A stretch of 64,000 nucleotides of DNA, taken from the NCBI GenBank assembly GCA_039193455.1, contig JBCCWO010000002.1, forward strand, positions 186,001 through 250,000, in the 5' to 3' direction. The DNA comes from JBCBGF01 sp039193455. GTDB taxonomy: Bacteria; Pseudomonadota; Alphaproteobacteria; Rhodobacterales; Rhodobacteraceae. The first letter of the stretch is position 1. Each line of letters begins with the position of its first letter. Positions 18,019-26,136 of this stretch are shown here, one piece after another. The notes under the pieces were generated by a model, which saw only the letters and a list, made by a program, of their open reading frames with translations, did not search any database and was not told where the DNA came from. Position numbers and translations under genes: made by a program.

Positions 18019-18309
18019 ATGGTCCGGTTCATTGTGCTTTGCCTCTGTCTCGCCGCCTGTGCGAGCCCGTCGCCCCGTTTTCAGGGGGCAACGCCCACGC
18101 GTGTCTCGGTTGCTGGGATGGACTTTGCCGTCTTTCGCAGCGGGGCCGAGGTTGAGGCGATCCGCACCAACGCCATGCCCGTCCCGCGTCAGCGCGATGT
18201 CTTTCGCAATGCCATCGCCGCCATCGAACAGGCCACGGGCTGTACCTTGCGCCCACGGTCGATGACCGGTGATGCCGCGATCATCCGCGCGGCGGTCGAT
18301 TGCCCCTAG
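18019..18309 (+). CDS. Small predicted lipoprotein of unknown function
   Basis: A 96-residue product whose N terminus (MVRFIVLCLCLAACASPSP) is a type II signal peptide with lipobox LAAC, predicting lipidation at Cys14. The mature part is short and mixed, with a single pair of later cysteines (TGCTL and VDCP) that could form a disulfide. I do not recognise a domain. GGTTAACC lies 23 bases upstream of the start and may be part of the promoter. It resembles small conserved lipoproteins in related bacteria, but I assign no function. Confidence 0.7.
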   Translation: MVRFIVLCLCLAACASPSPRFQGATPTRVSVAGMDFAVFRSGAEVEAIRTNAMPVPRQRDVFRNAIAAIEQATGCTLRPRSMTGDAAIIRAAVDCP

Positions 18310-18319
18310 GTGGTAGGGA

Positions 18320-18787
18320 TCAGAGTGATTTTTCCATGAACAGGCTGGGCGCCATATCGGTATAGCCGCCAAAGGCCCCGCGCTTGCGGTACCCGCGCGC
18401 CTTGTAGATCGCGACCGCGGGCCCCAGACGCGCGCCGGTTTCCAATCGGATCGAGCGCAGCCCGATATCGCGCGCCGCATGCTCTACAGCATCCATCAGC
18501 GCCGCGCCCACACCCACGCCCCGGGCGTTTTCAGTCACGTAAAGCCGCTTTACCTCGCCATAGCCCACATGGTCGATCAGCGCGACGCAGCCGATCGGTT
18601 GGTCGCCTCGGCGGGCCACGAAAAACTCGACATTGGGGGCCTTCAAATCGTCTGCTGAAACAGAAAAGCACTCCTCTTTCGAGTAGTGCTCTCCTAAGGC
18701 GTCATCGCTTGCATCGATCAGCGCGCGGCTTGTGTCTGACGTGGGGGATTCTATCGAAATTTCCAACAGCGAGGCATCAAGCATCAA
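18320..18787 (-). CDS. GNAT-family N-acetyltransferase
   Basis: A 155-residue acetyltransferase with the complete GNAT motif A: EVKRLYVTENARGVGVGAALMDAVEHAA, then IRLETGARLGPAVAIYKARGYRKRGAF, typical of small YsnE-like or phosphinothricin-type acetyltransferases. Met1 (18787) and Met2 (18784) are both possible starts. It is convergent with the small lipoprotein gene and divergent from smc. The substrate is unknown. Confidence 0.9.
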   Translation of the reverse strand: MMLDASLLEISIESPTSDTSRALIDASDDALGEHYSKEECFSVSADDLKAPNVEFFVARRGDQPIGCVALIDHVGYGEVKRLYVTENARGVGVGAALMDAVEHAARDIGLRSIRLETGARLGPAVAIYKARGYRKRGAFGGYTDMAPSLFMEKSL

Positions 18788-19095
18788 GCGCTCTCCAGAT
18801 CAAAAAGCCGCAATGAAGGGGATCGAACCATGGCGAACCGTTCGCGCGCGATCTCATGATGCCCCCAAGGATTTGGCGTCTTATGTCGCCTCCCCGACGG
18901 CAGTTTGCAAAATTGGGTGAATTTGAATCAAGGACTTTCAGAACCACCGCTGCACCGCGGCAGAATTTCTCCGAAGACGACTACATTTTGTGGATAACAG
19001 CCGGTTACCCGGCACATCCGGGGCAGGGCCGTTGACTCCCCGCTGCGCCCCACCGATGCTTTCCGCCAGAGCAGAATCAACAAAACGGGCGAATC
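18788..19095. other. 308-base intergenic region upstream of smc
   Basis: No convincing gene lies here. The stretch separates the divergent GNAT and smc genes and should hold both promoters. The middle part (about 18895-19000) is less GC-rich than the flanks. It contains one perfect DnaA-box-like nonamer, listed separately. No terminator-like hairpin and no tRNA fold were found. Confidence 0.6.
18989..18997 (-). promoter_or_regulatory. Single perfect DnaA-box nonamer upstream of smc
   Basis: On the minus strand these bases read TTATCCACA, the strongest E. coli DnaA-box consensus. It lies 99 bases before the smc start in an intergenic region. A single box does not make an origin, and a 9-mer can occur by chance in 64 kb, so a regulatory role is only a possibility. 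Confidence 0.35.
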
Positions 19096-22000
19096 GTGCG
19101 GTTCACGAGAATCAGGCTCAACGGATTCAAAAGCTTCGTCGATCCCACCGAGATGGTGATCGCCGACGGGCTGACGGGCATCGTCGGCCCGAACGGCTGT
19201 GGCAAATCCAACCTGCTGGAAGCCTTGCGTTGGGTGATGGGCGAAAACCGACCCACCGCGATGCGCGGCGACGGCATGGAAGACGTGATTTTCGCGGGCA
19301 CTGCATCGCGGCCCCCACGCAACTTTGCCGAAGTGTCGGTCGCCATCGACAACACCGAACGGCTTGCCCCCCAGGGGTTCAACGACAGCGACCTGATCGA
19401 CATCGCCCGCCGCATCACCCGCGATGCAGGCTCGGCCTACAAGCTCAACAGCAAGGATGTGCGTGCCCGCGACGTGCAGATGCTGTTTGCCGATGCCTCG
19501 ACCGGGGCGCATTCGCCCGCGCTGGTCCGTCAGGGCCAGATCAGCGAGCTGATCAACGCCCGCCCCAAGGCCCGCCGCCGCATCCTTGAGGAAGCCGCCG
19601 GGATCTCGGGCCTCTATCAGCGCCGCCACGAGGCCGAGTTGAAGCTGCGCGGGGCGGAAACCAACCTCTCCCGCGTCGATGACGTGATCGAACAGCTCGC
19701 GGCGCAGCTTGCGCAGCTTGCCCGCCAGGCCAAACAGGCCGCCCGCTACCGCGAGCTGAGCGAGGCCCTGCGCCACGCAGAGGGGCTCTTGCTGTACCGT
19801 CGCTGGCGCGAGGCGAACGATGCCGCCGTCGCCGCCGAAACCGTGCTGACCGAGCGCGTCACCGCCGCGTCCGAGGCCGAGCGGACCGCCCGCGTCGCCG
19901 TCGCCGATCGCGCGCGGCAGGAAGAGACGCTGCCGCCCCTGCGCGAGGAAGAGGCGATTGCCGCCGCCGTCCTGCAACGCCTGACCGTCCAGCGCGACAC
20001 GCTTGCCGATGAAGAGGCGCGGGCCGAGGCGGCCATTGAGACCCTGCAGGGGCGCATCGAACAGCTTGCCCGCGACACCGAACGCGAGGATGCGCTGAAT
20101 CACGACGCCGGCGAAACCATCGCGCGGCTTGAGGAAGAGGGCGAGACGCTGACGTCCGAGGCCGAGGGGCACGAGGCCCGGCTTGAAGAGGCCGCGACCG
20201 AGGCCCGCGATGCCGCAAGCGTTTTGCAGGACCGCGAAAGCGCCCATGCGCAGCTGACCGAAGACGTCGCGCGCCTGGCCGCCCGCCACCAGTCGGCGCA
20301 GCGTTTGCGCGATGACGCCCAGCGCACCCTTGAGCGAAGTGAGAGTGAGGCCACCAGCGCCACCGCCGCCGCCAAAGAGGCGCAGGCCGCCGAGGGCGCG
20401 GCGGAAACAGCGCTGACAGCCGCCGATGCCCTGCTTGCGGACACCACCGCCGCCGCCACCGCCGCCGAAGCCGCACTGGTCGACGCGGATGAGACGCGCG
20501 CCACCGCCCAGACCCGCGAAGCCCAGGCCCGTGCAGGTCGGTCCGAGGCCGAGGGCGAGGTGAGCGCGCTTCAGGCCGAAGTGGCCGCATTGGCCCGGCT
20601 CGTAGAACGCGACACGGCCGAGGGTGGCCAGGTGCTCGACCTCCTTAAGGTCAAGACCGGCTATGAAAAGGCACTGGGCGCCGCGCTTGCCGACGATCTG
20701 CGCGCCCCGGCGGTGCAGGGCGAGGCCAAGACCGGCTGGACGCTGCTGCCCGCCTACGACACGCCGCAACCCCTGCCCGACGGCATCCGCGCTTTGGCCG
20801 ACCATGTCAGCATCCCCGACGTGCTGGCCCGTCGTCTGACGCAGGTGGGCCTTGTCGACCGCGCCGACGGCCCCCGCCTGCAATCGGCCCTGAAACCCGG
20901 CCAGCGCATCGTCAGCCGCGAGGGCGATCTGTGGCGCTGGGACGGCTTTCGCGCCGGTGCCGAAGACGCGCCCTCTGCCGCAGCGCTGCGGCTGCAACAG
21001 CTCAACCGTCTGCAGGAACTCAAACAGGATCTCGTCGAAGCCCGCGCCCGGGCCGATGGTGCCGCCCGTGCGCACGAGCATCTGAAATCCGAACTGCAAA
21101 CCGCGACCGAGGCTGACGCCGCCGCGCGCGAGGAACGCCGCGCCGCCGACCAGTCGGTGACCGAGGCGAGCCGCGCCCTGTCGCGCGCCGAGGCCGATCG
21201 CAACATCGCCGCCGGTAAGCTTGAAAGCCTTCGCATGGCCGCCAGCCGGCACGAGGAAATGGCGCTCGACGCCCGCACTCGCCTGAAAGAGGCCGAGGCC
21301 GCGCTGGCCGAGCTGGGCGATCTCGACGCCGCCCGGGCCGAGGCCGAAGAGGTCCGTGTGACCGTCGAAGCCGCGCGCATGCTGATGATGACGCGCCGCT
21401 CGGCCCATGACGAACTGCGCCGCACGGGCGAGGCGCGCGACAAACGGCTGAAGGAAAACGCCCAGGAACTTGCGACCTGGCGCACCCGTCTTGAAACCGC
21501 GGCCTCCCGCATTGCCGAGCTGCACGAGCGGAAGGCGGGCTACGAGGCCGAGCTGGTCACTGCACGCGGGCGCCCCGAAGAGCTGGCGCAGGATCATGCC
21601 CGCCTCGCGGATGAGATTGCCACCGCCGAAACCCGGCGCGCCCAGGCCGCCGACGCGCTGGCCCTGGCCGAAACCGCCCTGCGCGACGCTGCCCTCCACG
21701 AGCGCAATACCGAGCGGGCGGCCTCCGAGGCGCGCGAAACCCGCGCCCGGGCCGAGGCCGCCGCCGAGGCCGCCCAGACCGCGGCCGAGGCGGCCACCCT
21801 GCGCATCGACGAGGAACAGGGCCTTTCGCCGGAGGCCCTGCTTGACCGCCTGGCCACCGATCCCGCGCAGATGCCGCCCGCCGACCGGGTCGAGGCGGAC
21901 GTGAACCGCTACAAGCGCCAGCGCGACGCGCTGGGCGCCGTGAACCTGCGGGCCGAGGAAGACGCGCGCGAGGTGCAGACCGAACATGACGCGCTGGTGA

Positions 22001-22551
22001 GCGAGAAAACCGATCTGGAAGAGGCGATCCGCGCCCTGCGCTCGGGCATTTCCAGCCTCAACCGCGAAGGGCGCGAGCGCCTGCTGACCGCGTTCGAGCA
22101 AGTGAACAGCAACTTCGCCATGCTCTTCACCCACCTCTTCGGCGGGGGCGAAGCCAAGCTTGTGATGGTCGAAAGCGACGATCCGCTCGACGCCGGGCTC
22201 GAAATCATGTGCCAGCCGCCGGGCAAGAAGCTCGCGACACTGTCGCTTCTGTCGGGCGGCGAGCAAACGCTCACCGCGCTGGCGCTGATCTTTGCGGTGT
22301 TCCTCGCCAACCCCGCCCCGATCTGCGTGCTGGACGAGGTCGATGCGCCGCTTGACGATGCCAACGTCACACGCTTTTGCGACCTGCTTGACGAGATGAC
22401 GCGCCGCACCGACACACGGTTCCTCATCATCACCCACCACGCGGTGACGATGGCGCGGATGGACCGGCTCTTTGGTGTGACCATGGGCGAATTGGGCGTC
22501 AGCCAGCTTGTCTCGGTCGACCTGCAAAAGGCGGAACAAATGGTGGCCTGA
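19096..22551 (+). CDS. smc: Chromosome segregation protein SMC
   Basis: An ATPase of 1151 residues that dimerises and loops DNA for chromosome condensation and segregation. The N-terminal head has Walker A GPNGCGKS at residues 31-38; two long Ala/Glu/Arg-rich coiled coils flank a hinge domain (around residues 505-630, containing KVKTGYEKALGAAL and SIPDVLARRLTQVGLVD). The C-terminal head has the ABC signature LSGGEQTLTALAL and Walker B ICVLDEVDAPLDD, followed by FLIITHHAVTMARMDRLFG. The start is GTG at 19096, which gives the canonical MRFTRIRLNGFKSF beginning. scpA and scpB are not in this window. The compositional bias of the coiled coil leaves a very long open frame on the opposite strand, which I regard as an artefact. 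Confidence 0.98.
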   Translation: MRFTRIRLNGFKSFVDPTEMVIADGLTGIVGPNGCGKSNLLEALRWVMGENRPTAMRGDGMEDVIFAGTASRPPRNFAEVSVAIDNTERLAPQGFNDSDLIDIARRITRDAGSAYKLNSKDVRARDVQMLFADASTGAHSPALVRQGQISELINARPKARRRILEEAAGISGLYQRRHEAELKLRGAETNLSRVDDVIEQLAAQLAQLARQAKQAARYRELSEALRHAEGLLLYRRWREANDAAVAAETVLTERVTAASEAERTARVAVADRARQEETLPPLREEEAIAAAVLQRLTVQRDTLADEEARAEAAIETLQGRIEQLARDTEREDALNHDAGETIARLEEEGETLTSEAEGHEARLEEAATEARDAASVLQDRESAHAQLTEDVARLAARHQSAQRLRDDAQRTLERSESEATSATAAAKEAQAAEGAAETALTAADALLADTTAAATAAEAALVDADETRATAQTREAQARAGRSEAEGEVSALQAEVAALARLVERDTAEGGQVLDLLKVKTGYEKALGAALADDLRAPAVQGEAKTGWTLLPAYDTPQPLPDGIRALADHVSIPDVLARRLTQVGLVDRADGPRLQSALKPGQRIVSREGDLWRWDGFRAGAEDAPSAAALRLQQLNRLQELKQDLVEARARADGAARAHEHLKSELQTATEADAAAREERRAADQSVTEASRALSRAEADRNIAAGKLESLRMAASRHEEMALDARTRLKEAEAALAELGDLDAARAEAEEVRVTVEAARMLMMTRRSAHDELRRTGEARDKRLKENAQELATWRTRLETAASRIAELHERKAGYEAELVTARGRPEELAQDHARLADEIATAETRRAQAADALALAETALRDAALHERNTERAASEARETRARAEAAAEAAQTAAEAATLRIDEEQGLSPEALLDRLATDPAQMPPADRVEADVNRYKRQRDALGAVNLRAEEDAREVQTEHDALVSEKTDLEEAIRALRSGISSLNREGRERLLTAFEQVNSNFAMLFTHLFGGGEAKLVMVESDDPLDAGLEIMCQPPGKKLATLSLLSGGEQTLTALALIFAVFLANPAPICVLDEVDAPLDDANVTRFCDLLDEMTRRTDTRFLIITHHAVTMARMDRLFGVTMGELGVSQLVSVDLQKAEQMVA

Positions 22552-22607
22552 CGGGCCATCACAATGATCTGACCGACCGCACCCAACAAACCTGCTAGCC
22601 TGCGCAC

Positions 22608-22970
22608 ATGAGCCTTCGCAGCCTATTGCTTGTCGCCCTCACCGCAACAGCCGCCACCGCCCAGGGCATGCGCCCCGACGACCGCACCATGACCTCGGCC
22701 GAGCTGAGCGAGACGCTGTCCGGCACGGTGGTCGAGTTTTTCGACGGCTCCAAATCGCGCTACAGCCCCGATGGCCGCTACGCCTATACCTATACCGATG
22801 ACGGCCCGGCCTGGACGGGGGAGTATACGCTCAACGACGACAGCACCGTCTGCGTGGCCTTCGACAACGGCTCATCCCGCTGCGATACCTTTGTCTTTTC
22901 GGGCGAACGGCTGACGCTGATCATCGCTGATGGCACGCGCTTTCCGGTGCGGGCGCGGGTGCTGGAATAG
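22608..22970 (+). CDS. Small secreted protein of unknown function
   Basis: A 120-residue product with a signal peptide (MSLRSLLLVALTATAATAQG, cleavage near residue 19). The mature part looks like a small beta-rich domain: VVEFFDGSKSRYSPDGRYAYTY, WTGEYTLNDDSTVCVAFDNGSSRCDTFVF, with one cysteine pair likely to form a disulfide in the periplasm. The pattern of a display of sample text, charged strands and Cys pair recalls periplasmic DUF proteins common in Rhodobacteraceae, but I do not recognise a named family. It begins 56 bases after smc and may be read from the same transcript. Confidence 0.72.
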   Translation: MSLRSLLLVALTATAATAQGMRPDDRTMTSAELSETLSGTVVEFFDGSKSRYSPDGRYAYTYTDDGPAWTGEYTLNDDSTVCVAFDNGSSRCDTFVFSGERLTLIIADGTRFPVRARVLE

Positions 22971-22974
22971 GGCG

Positions 22975-23421
22975 TCAGGCGGCTGTCGCGCGGCGCGCCG
23001 AGAGCCAGACCCAGAAGCTGAGCACAATTGCCGAGCCGGACACCAGCGTCATCACGGTACCGGGGAAGAAGTTCACGTATCCCGGCAGATCCACGAAGAA
23101 CAGATAGCCCAGGTCGGCCAACCCGCCCACCATGCCTGTGACCCAGATCGCGGTGATGTTCTGGCGCCAGATGAACACCGCGCCAATCACCGTCGCGACG
23201 CCGAACCATGCCAGGTTCCAGCCATGCTGGTTCAGGATACCCCCGACCGCCGGGTGATACTCGCCCGCCAGAACCGATGGGTCGACCGCATCGGCCACCG
23301 CGGCGAAGCCGCCCGACGCATCGCTCGACAGCACGATGACCCCGGCCAACACATGGACCAGCCCCCAGATCACCCACAAGACAGCGGCGATTTTCAGGAC
23401 AAGCGATTGGGTTGGGCTCAT
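22975..23421 (-). CDS. Four-helix integral membrane protein of unknown function
   Basis: A 148-residue protein with about four hydrophobic segments (VLKIAAVLWVIWGLVHVLAG; a second at GWNLAWFGVATVIGAVFI; WVTGMVGGLADLGYLFFV; and the VMTLVSGSAIVLSFWVW segment). His residues in WGLVHVLAG and NQHGWN could bind heme or metal, but this is speculative. The ATG at 23421 is chosen because GGGAGAAG lies just upstream. It starts 11 bases after the cytochrome b561 gene and is probably co-transcribed with it under the divergent MarR regulator. Confidence 0.75.
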   Translation of the reverse strand: MSPTQSLVLKIAAVLWVIWGLVHVLAGVIVLSSDASGGFAAVADAVDPSVLAGEYHPAVGGILNQHGWNLAWFGVATVIGAVFIWRQNITAIWVTGMVGGLADLGYLFFVDLPGYVNFFPGTVMTLVSGSAIVLSFWVWLSARRATAA

Positions 23422-23432
23422 GGTCTTCTCCC

Positions 23433-23969
23433 TCACTCCGGTTTGCGACGACCGAACCACATCCGGCGAAACAGCCCGTCGCGCAGGACAAACTGGTGAT
23501 AGAGCGCGGCAAGCACATGCAGCGCCAACAGCGCCAGCAACAGGGTCGACACGATCCCATGGGCCACGCGCGGCGCCACCCCGTCGAAACTTTCAGGAAG
23601 CGGGTCGCCCGAGCCGCCAAAGACAATCGGGAACAAACCGGTGCTCATCGCGATGCCAATGCCGCTGGCCACCATCAGCGCCACCAGAAGATACATCACC
23701 CAATGCGTCGCCGCCCCCACCCGGTCCAGGAACGCCGTCCCGGTCTTGGCATGGGGCGGGCTTTCCGACAGCAGCCGCACCCCCAGACGCAGCACCAGCA
23801 ACCCGCCCAGCACCAGCCCGATGGTCATATGCCCCGCCAGCCCTTCCACCTTGGCCGGGTCGCTGTTGGGCATGGCCGACAACAGGACCTTGCCGAAAAA
23901 CAGCGCCATGATGATCATCAGGGCCATGATCCAATGCAAGGCCACAAGGGCCGGGTGATAACGTGCCAT
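23433..23969 (-). CDS. Cytochrome b561 family protein
   Basis: A 178-residue inner-membrane diheme cytochrome b561 with four membrane helices. Candidate heme-ligand histidines are in the family positions: RYHPALVALHWIM in helix 1, LAGHMTIGLVLGGLL in helix 2, ATHWVMYLLVALM in helix 3, and ALLALHVLAALYHQF in helix 4. Members move electrons between quinones and periplasmic acceptors, for example oxidising superoxide in E. coli CybB. It is divergent from a marR gene across 79 bases and followed by the small membrane protein gene. Confidence 0.92.
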   Translation of the reverse strand: MARYHPALVALHWIMALMIIMALFFGKVLLSAMPNSDPAKVEGLAGHMTIGLVLGGLLVLRLGVRLLSESPPHAKTGTAFLDRVGAATHWVMYLLVALMVASGIGIAMSTGLFPIVFGGSGDPLPESFDGVAPRVAHGIVSTLLLALLALHVLAALYHQFVLRDGLFRRMWFGRRKPE

Positions 23970-24002
23970 TTGCGAACCGCTGCCAAGGGAGTAGCTTGTT
24001 CA

Positions 24003-24034
24003 GACTTACGCAATATCAACCGGTGGACTAAGTC
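24003..24034. promoter_or_regulatory. Inverted repeat in the marR/cytochrome b561 intergenic region
   Basis: GACTTA (24003-24008) and TAAGTC (24029-24034) form a perfect 6-base inverted repeat with a 20-base spacer. The right arm sits inside GACTAAGTC (24026-24034), itself nearly palindromic. The element lies 14 bases before the marR start and 33 bases before the cytochrome start. MarR proteins usually bind such dyads in their own divergent promoters; direct evidence is lacking. Confidence 0.4.
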
Positions 24035-24048
24035 AACGAAAATCGCCC

Positions 24049-24465
24049 ATGCCCGACATTCAGCTCGCCTTCCTGATCGACCGTCTGATGCGGCGCCTCC
24101 ACGTGGGCCTGCGCGACAAGGCGCATGACTTCGACACCGAAAAGCTGGGGCCCGGAAACTCGATGATCCTGCTTGCGCTGGGCGATATGGGCCCCGCGGC
24201 GATCCAGGATCTCACCCGTCGGGTGGGGCGCGACAAATCCCAGATGACCCGCTCGATCCAGCTGCTGGAGCGCAAGGGCCTGATCACCCGAACCGCGTGC
24301 GATAAGGACGCGCGCGTGAGCGTCGTGTCCCTGGCACCGGGGGGCGAGGCGATGGTGGATATGCTGCGCCAGGTCATCGCCGAAACCATCGACGAAGTGC
24401 TCGACCCGGTCAGCGACGCCGACCGTACCGCGCTGATTGACATCCTGTCGCGCGTGGCGCCTTAG
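24049..24465 (+). CDS. MarR-family transcriptional regulator
   Basis: A 138-residue winged-helix regulator. The core matches MarR: helix-turn-helix AAIQDLTRRVGRDKSQMTRSIQLLERKGLITR, then the wing with CDKDARVSVVSLAPGGEAMVDML. The single Cys at the start of the wing (TACDKDARVS) could be redox-sensitive, as in some oxidant-sensing MarR proteins, though its position is not one I can match to a known sensor. It is divergent from the cytochrome b561/membrane protein pair, which it probably controls. Its stop shares TTAG with the convergent DUF4239 gene. Confidence 0.92.
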   Translation: MPDIQLAFLIDRLMRRLHVGLRDKAHDFDTEKLGPGNSMILLALGDMGPAAIQDLTRRVGRDKSQMTRSIQLLERKGLITRTACDKDARVSVVSLAPGGEAMVDMLRQVIAETIDEVLDPVSDADRTALIDILSRVAP

Positions 24466-25214
24466 CCCGCCGGGCCTGCAAGCTCGATCAGAAGCTCTTC
24501 GAACAAAACCGGTTCCAGCGCCGCCGGGGCCCGGAACGGGTTGGCCATTGCAAAGATCGTGAACAGGATAAATCCGGTATAGGCGGCAAAGACCGAAATC
24601 AGGATCAGGTTGTCGCGTTTCGGCGCGAAGGGGTAATAGCCCACCGACAGCAACACCACCCCGGCCAACGCCGCGATCCAGAACAGGGGGCTTAACCGCG
24701 ACTGCGCATGATACTCACGCAGATCGCGGTTCTCGGCCACGATGTGGATTTTCTCGAGCATATTCTCACGCAGTGCGGCCTCACGCGGGGTCGCCGGTTC
24801 AAGGTCCAGGATCGCGCCATAGGCCTGGTCCCACGCGACCCACGCGGCGTCAGACAAGCTGCCGCTCTCGCCAAGGCGCGCCCATTCCTCGGTCGGGACG
24901 ATCCGCAGATAGGCCACAAGCGCATCCTGCACCGTGGTCGTCGCTGCGCCGTATCGCGCCGCATCGTAATAGATGTCCGACACGGCATTCGCCTCGGCCG
25001 TGCTTTCCAAGGCGATCTGCTGGTATTCGACAACCTCCGAGGCAAACACCAGCGCGATGACCAGCCCGTGCAAGGCCGAGATCCGAAAAAGGACCGACCC
25101 CGCCAGATCCTGCGTGCGCTCGTCGGGATCGGGCCGCATCATGCGCCGCACGCCCAGATACACCGCCAGAACGGCGGCGACGGTCGCCAGCACTATCCCC
25201 GCCCCTGTCAGCAT
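24462..25214 (-). CDS. DUF4239 (bestrophin-like) membrane protein
   Basis: A 250-residue inner-membrane protein. There is one N-terminal membrane segment (GIVLATVAAVLAVYLGV), a second near SVLFRISALHGLVIALVFASEVVEY, a soluble helical middle that includes VSDIYYDAARYG, and two C-terminal segments (FWIAALAGVVLLSVGYY and LILISVFAAYTGFILFTIF). The DUF4239 pattern of EYxxI...AExxAxxxLY is present as VEYQQIALESTAEANAVSDIYY. Function is unknown; an ion-channel role is sometimes suggested for this family. The ATG at 25214 has a G-rich ribosome site upstream; a longer open frame upstream lacks membrane character. Confidence 0.78.
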   Translation of the reverse strand: MLTGAGIVLATVAAVLAVYLGVRRMMRPDPDERTQDLAGSVLFRISALHGLVIALVFASEVVEYQQIALESTAEANAVSDIYYDAARYGAATTTVQDALVAYLRIVPTEEWARLGESGSLSDAAWVAWDQAYGAILDLEPATPREAALRENMLEKIHIVAENRDLREYHAQSRLSPLFWIAALAGVVLLSVGYYPFAPKRDNLILISVFAAYTGFILFTIFAMANPFRAPAALEPVLFEELLIELAGPAG

Positions 25215-25416
25215 ACCGCCCCCAAGCCCGCCAGTGTGAGGCTCCACGCTTAGCGGGATCGCCTGCGTCCAACAAGTCGGGGGGGCGGCGGCATCTATCG
25301 CGCCTCTACAGTGCCCGGGTGAGTTTTCCGTTCTTGGCGCCGCACAGACCCGCGTTGACACGTGTGGTCTTGGGCTCCATCAAAGTGACGATTTTCCGCC
25401 CATTAGGACTGCATTT

Positions 25417-26118
25417 ATGTATTTCAGAACGATTTCCCTTTGCGCCGCTGCTCTAGCGTTTGCCGTACCGGCACAAGCGGGCATGCCTGTTGATCAGACG
25501 ATCACATGTCCGGTCGGCGGCGAAGAGTTCACCGTAACGGTCACGCCGTCATGCTCCGAGATGGGGCGCTCTATGTCGTTTGCTCCAATTACATCCTGTG
25601 ACTTCATCACCCGGCTGCCGATATGTCCGGGCAATGGGCTTCCGCTGTACCGCGAGTTCTCGCAGGATGCGATCGCGCATTTGGAGGGTTTCGTCTCAAC
25701 ACCGGACTACCTGCGTCTTCGGCAACTTCCACCGTGGCAGCGCGCGCATGGCCTGGCCCAGCACCTTGGCGAAGCTGGAACGGAGACGAGCTTTTGGCTT
25801 CTCCTCCGAGGGCTTTGGTATGACCCTGAGGCGTTCTTTGACGGGCCCGAGACTCTGCAGAAATTCCTCGATGAAGCAGATCAGGAGCGCGCGCGAACCG
25901 GTGCGGAAAACGTCCCGTTTCTCGATGCAATTGTGGGATACGCGTTGTCCGCCGCCGGTCGGTTGGATGACGCCAATGTCCGTCTGGATCAGGCGATGCG
26001 GGCCGCGGATGCGCCGGACTTCCTGCAAGACTACGTGGAAGCAATCCGGACCTGTCAGCCGGATATGACGCGCGACGGATGTCGCCCCGGTGACAGTTTC
26101 GAACCAGAGGGCAACTGA
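25417..26118 (+). CDS. Secreted protein with DUF2225-like Cys motifs
   Basis: A 233-residue periplasmic protein with signal peptide (cleavage near VPAQAG, residue 22). The N-terminal domain has ITCPVGGEEFTVTV, then RLPICPGNGLPLYREF, resembling the CPxCxxxF...CPxCxF...Y arrangement of DUF2225 proteins but with one Cys of each pair missing. A helical region follows with QRAHGLAQHLGEAGTETSFWLLLRGLWY and DAIVGYALSAAGRLDDANVRLDQAM, which looks like degenerate TPR helices. The C terminus has another Cys pair. Function is unknown; the domain match is from memory and approximate. Confidence 0.68.
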   Translation: MYFRTISLCAAALAFAVPAQAGMPVDQTITCPVGGEEFTVTVTPSCSEMGRSMSFAPITSCDFITRLPICPGNGLPLYREFSQDAIAHLEGFVSTPDYLRLRQLPPWQRAHGLAQHLGEAGTETSFWLLLRGLWYDPEAFFDGPETLQKFLDEADQERARTGAENVPFLDAIVGYALSAAGRLDDANVRLDQAMRAADAPDFLQDYVEAIRTCQPDMTRDGCRPGDSFEPEGN

Positions 26119-26136
26119 GAGACGGCTCTGCGCGGT

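Noticed and set aside
18800..18845. GGTTCGATCCCC on the minus strand resembling a tRNA T-arm
   Set aside because: The flanking bases do not pair as a 5-bp T-stem, and no acceptor, D or anticodon arms are visible.
18928..22539. A 1203-codon open reading frame on the strand opposite smc
   Set aside because: The antisense of the GC-rich, Ala/Glu/Arg-biased coiled-coil codons of smc has few stops. It has no domain, spans known smc motifs, and the sense protein is complete.
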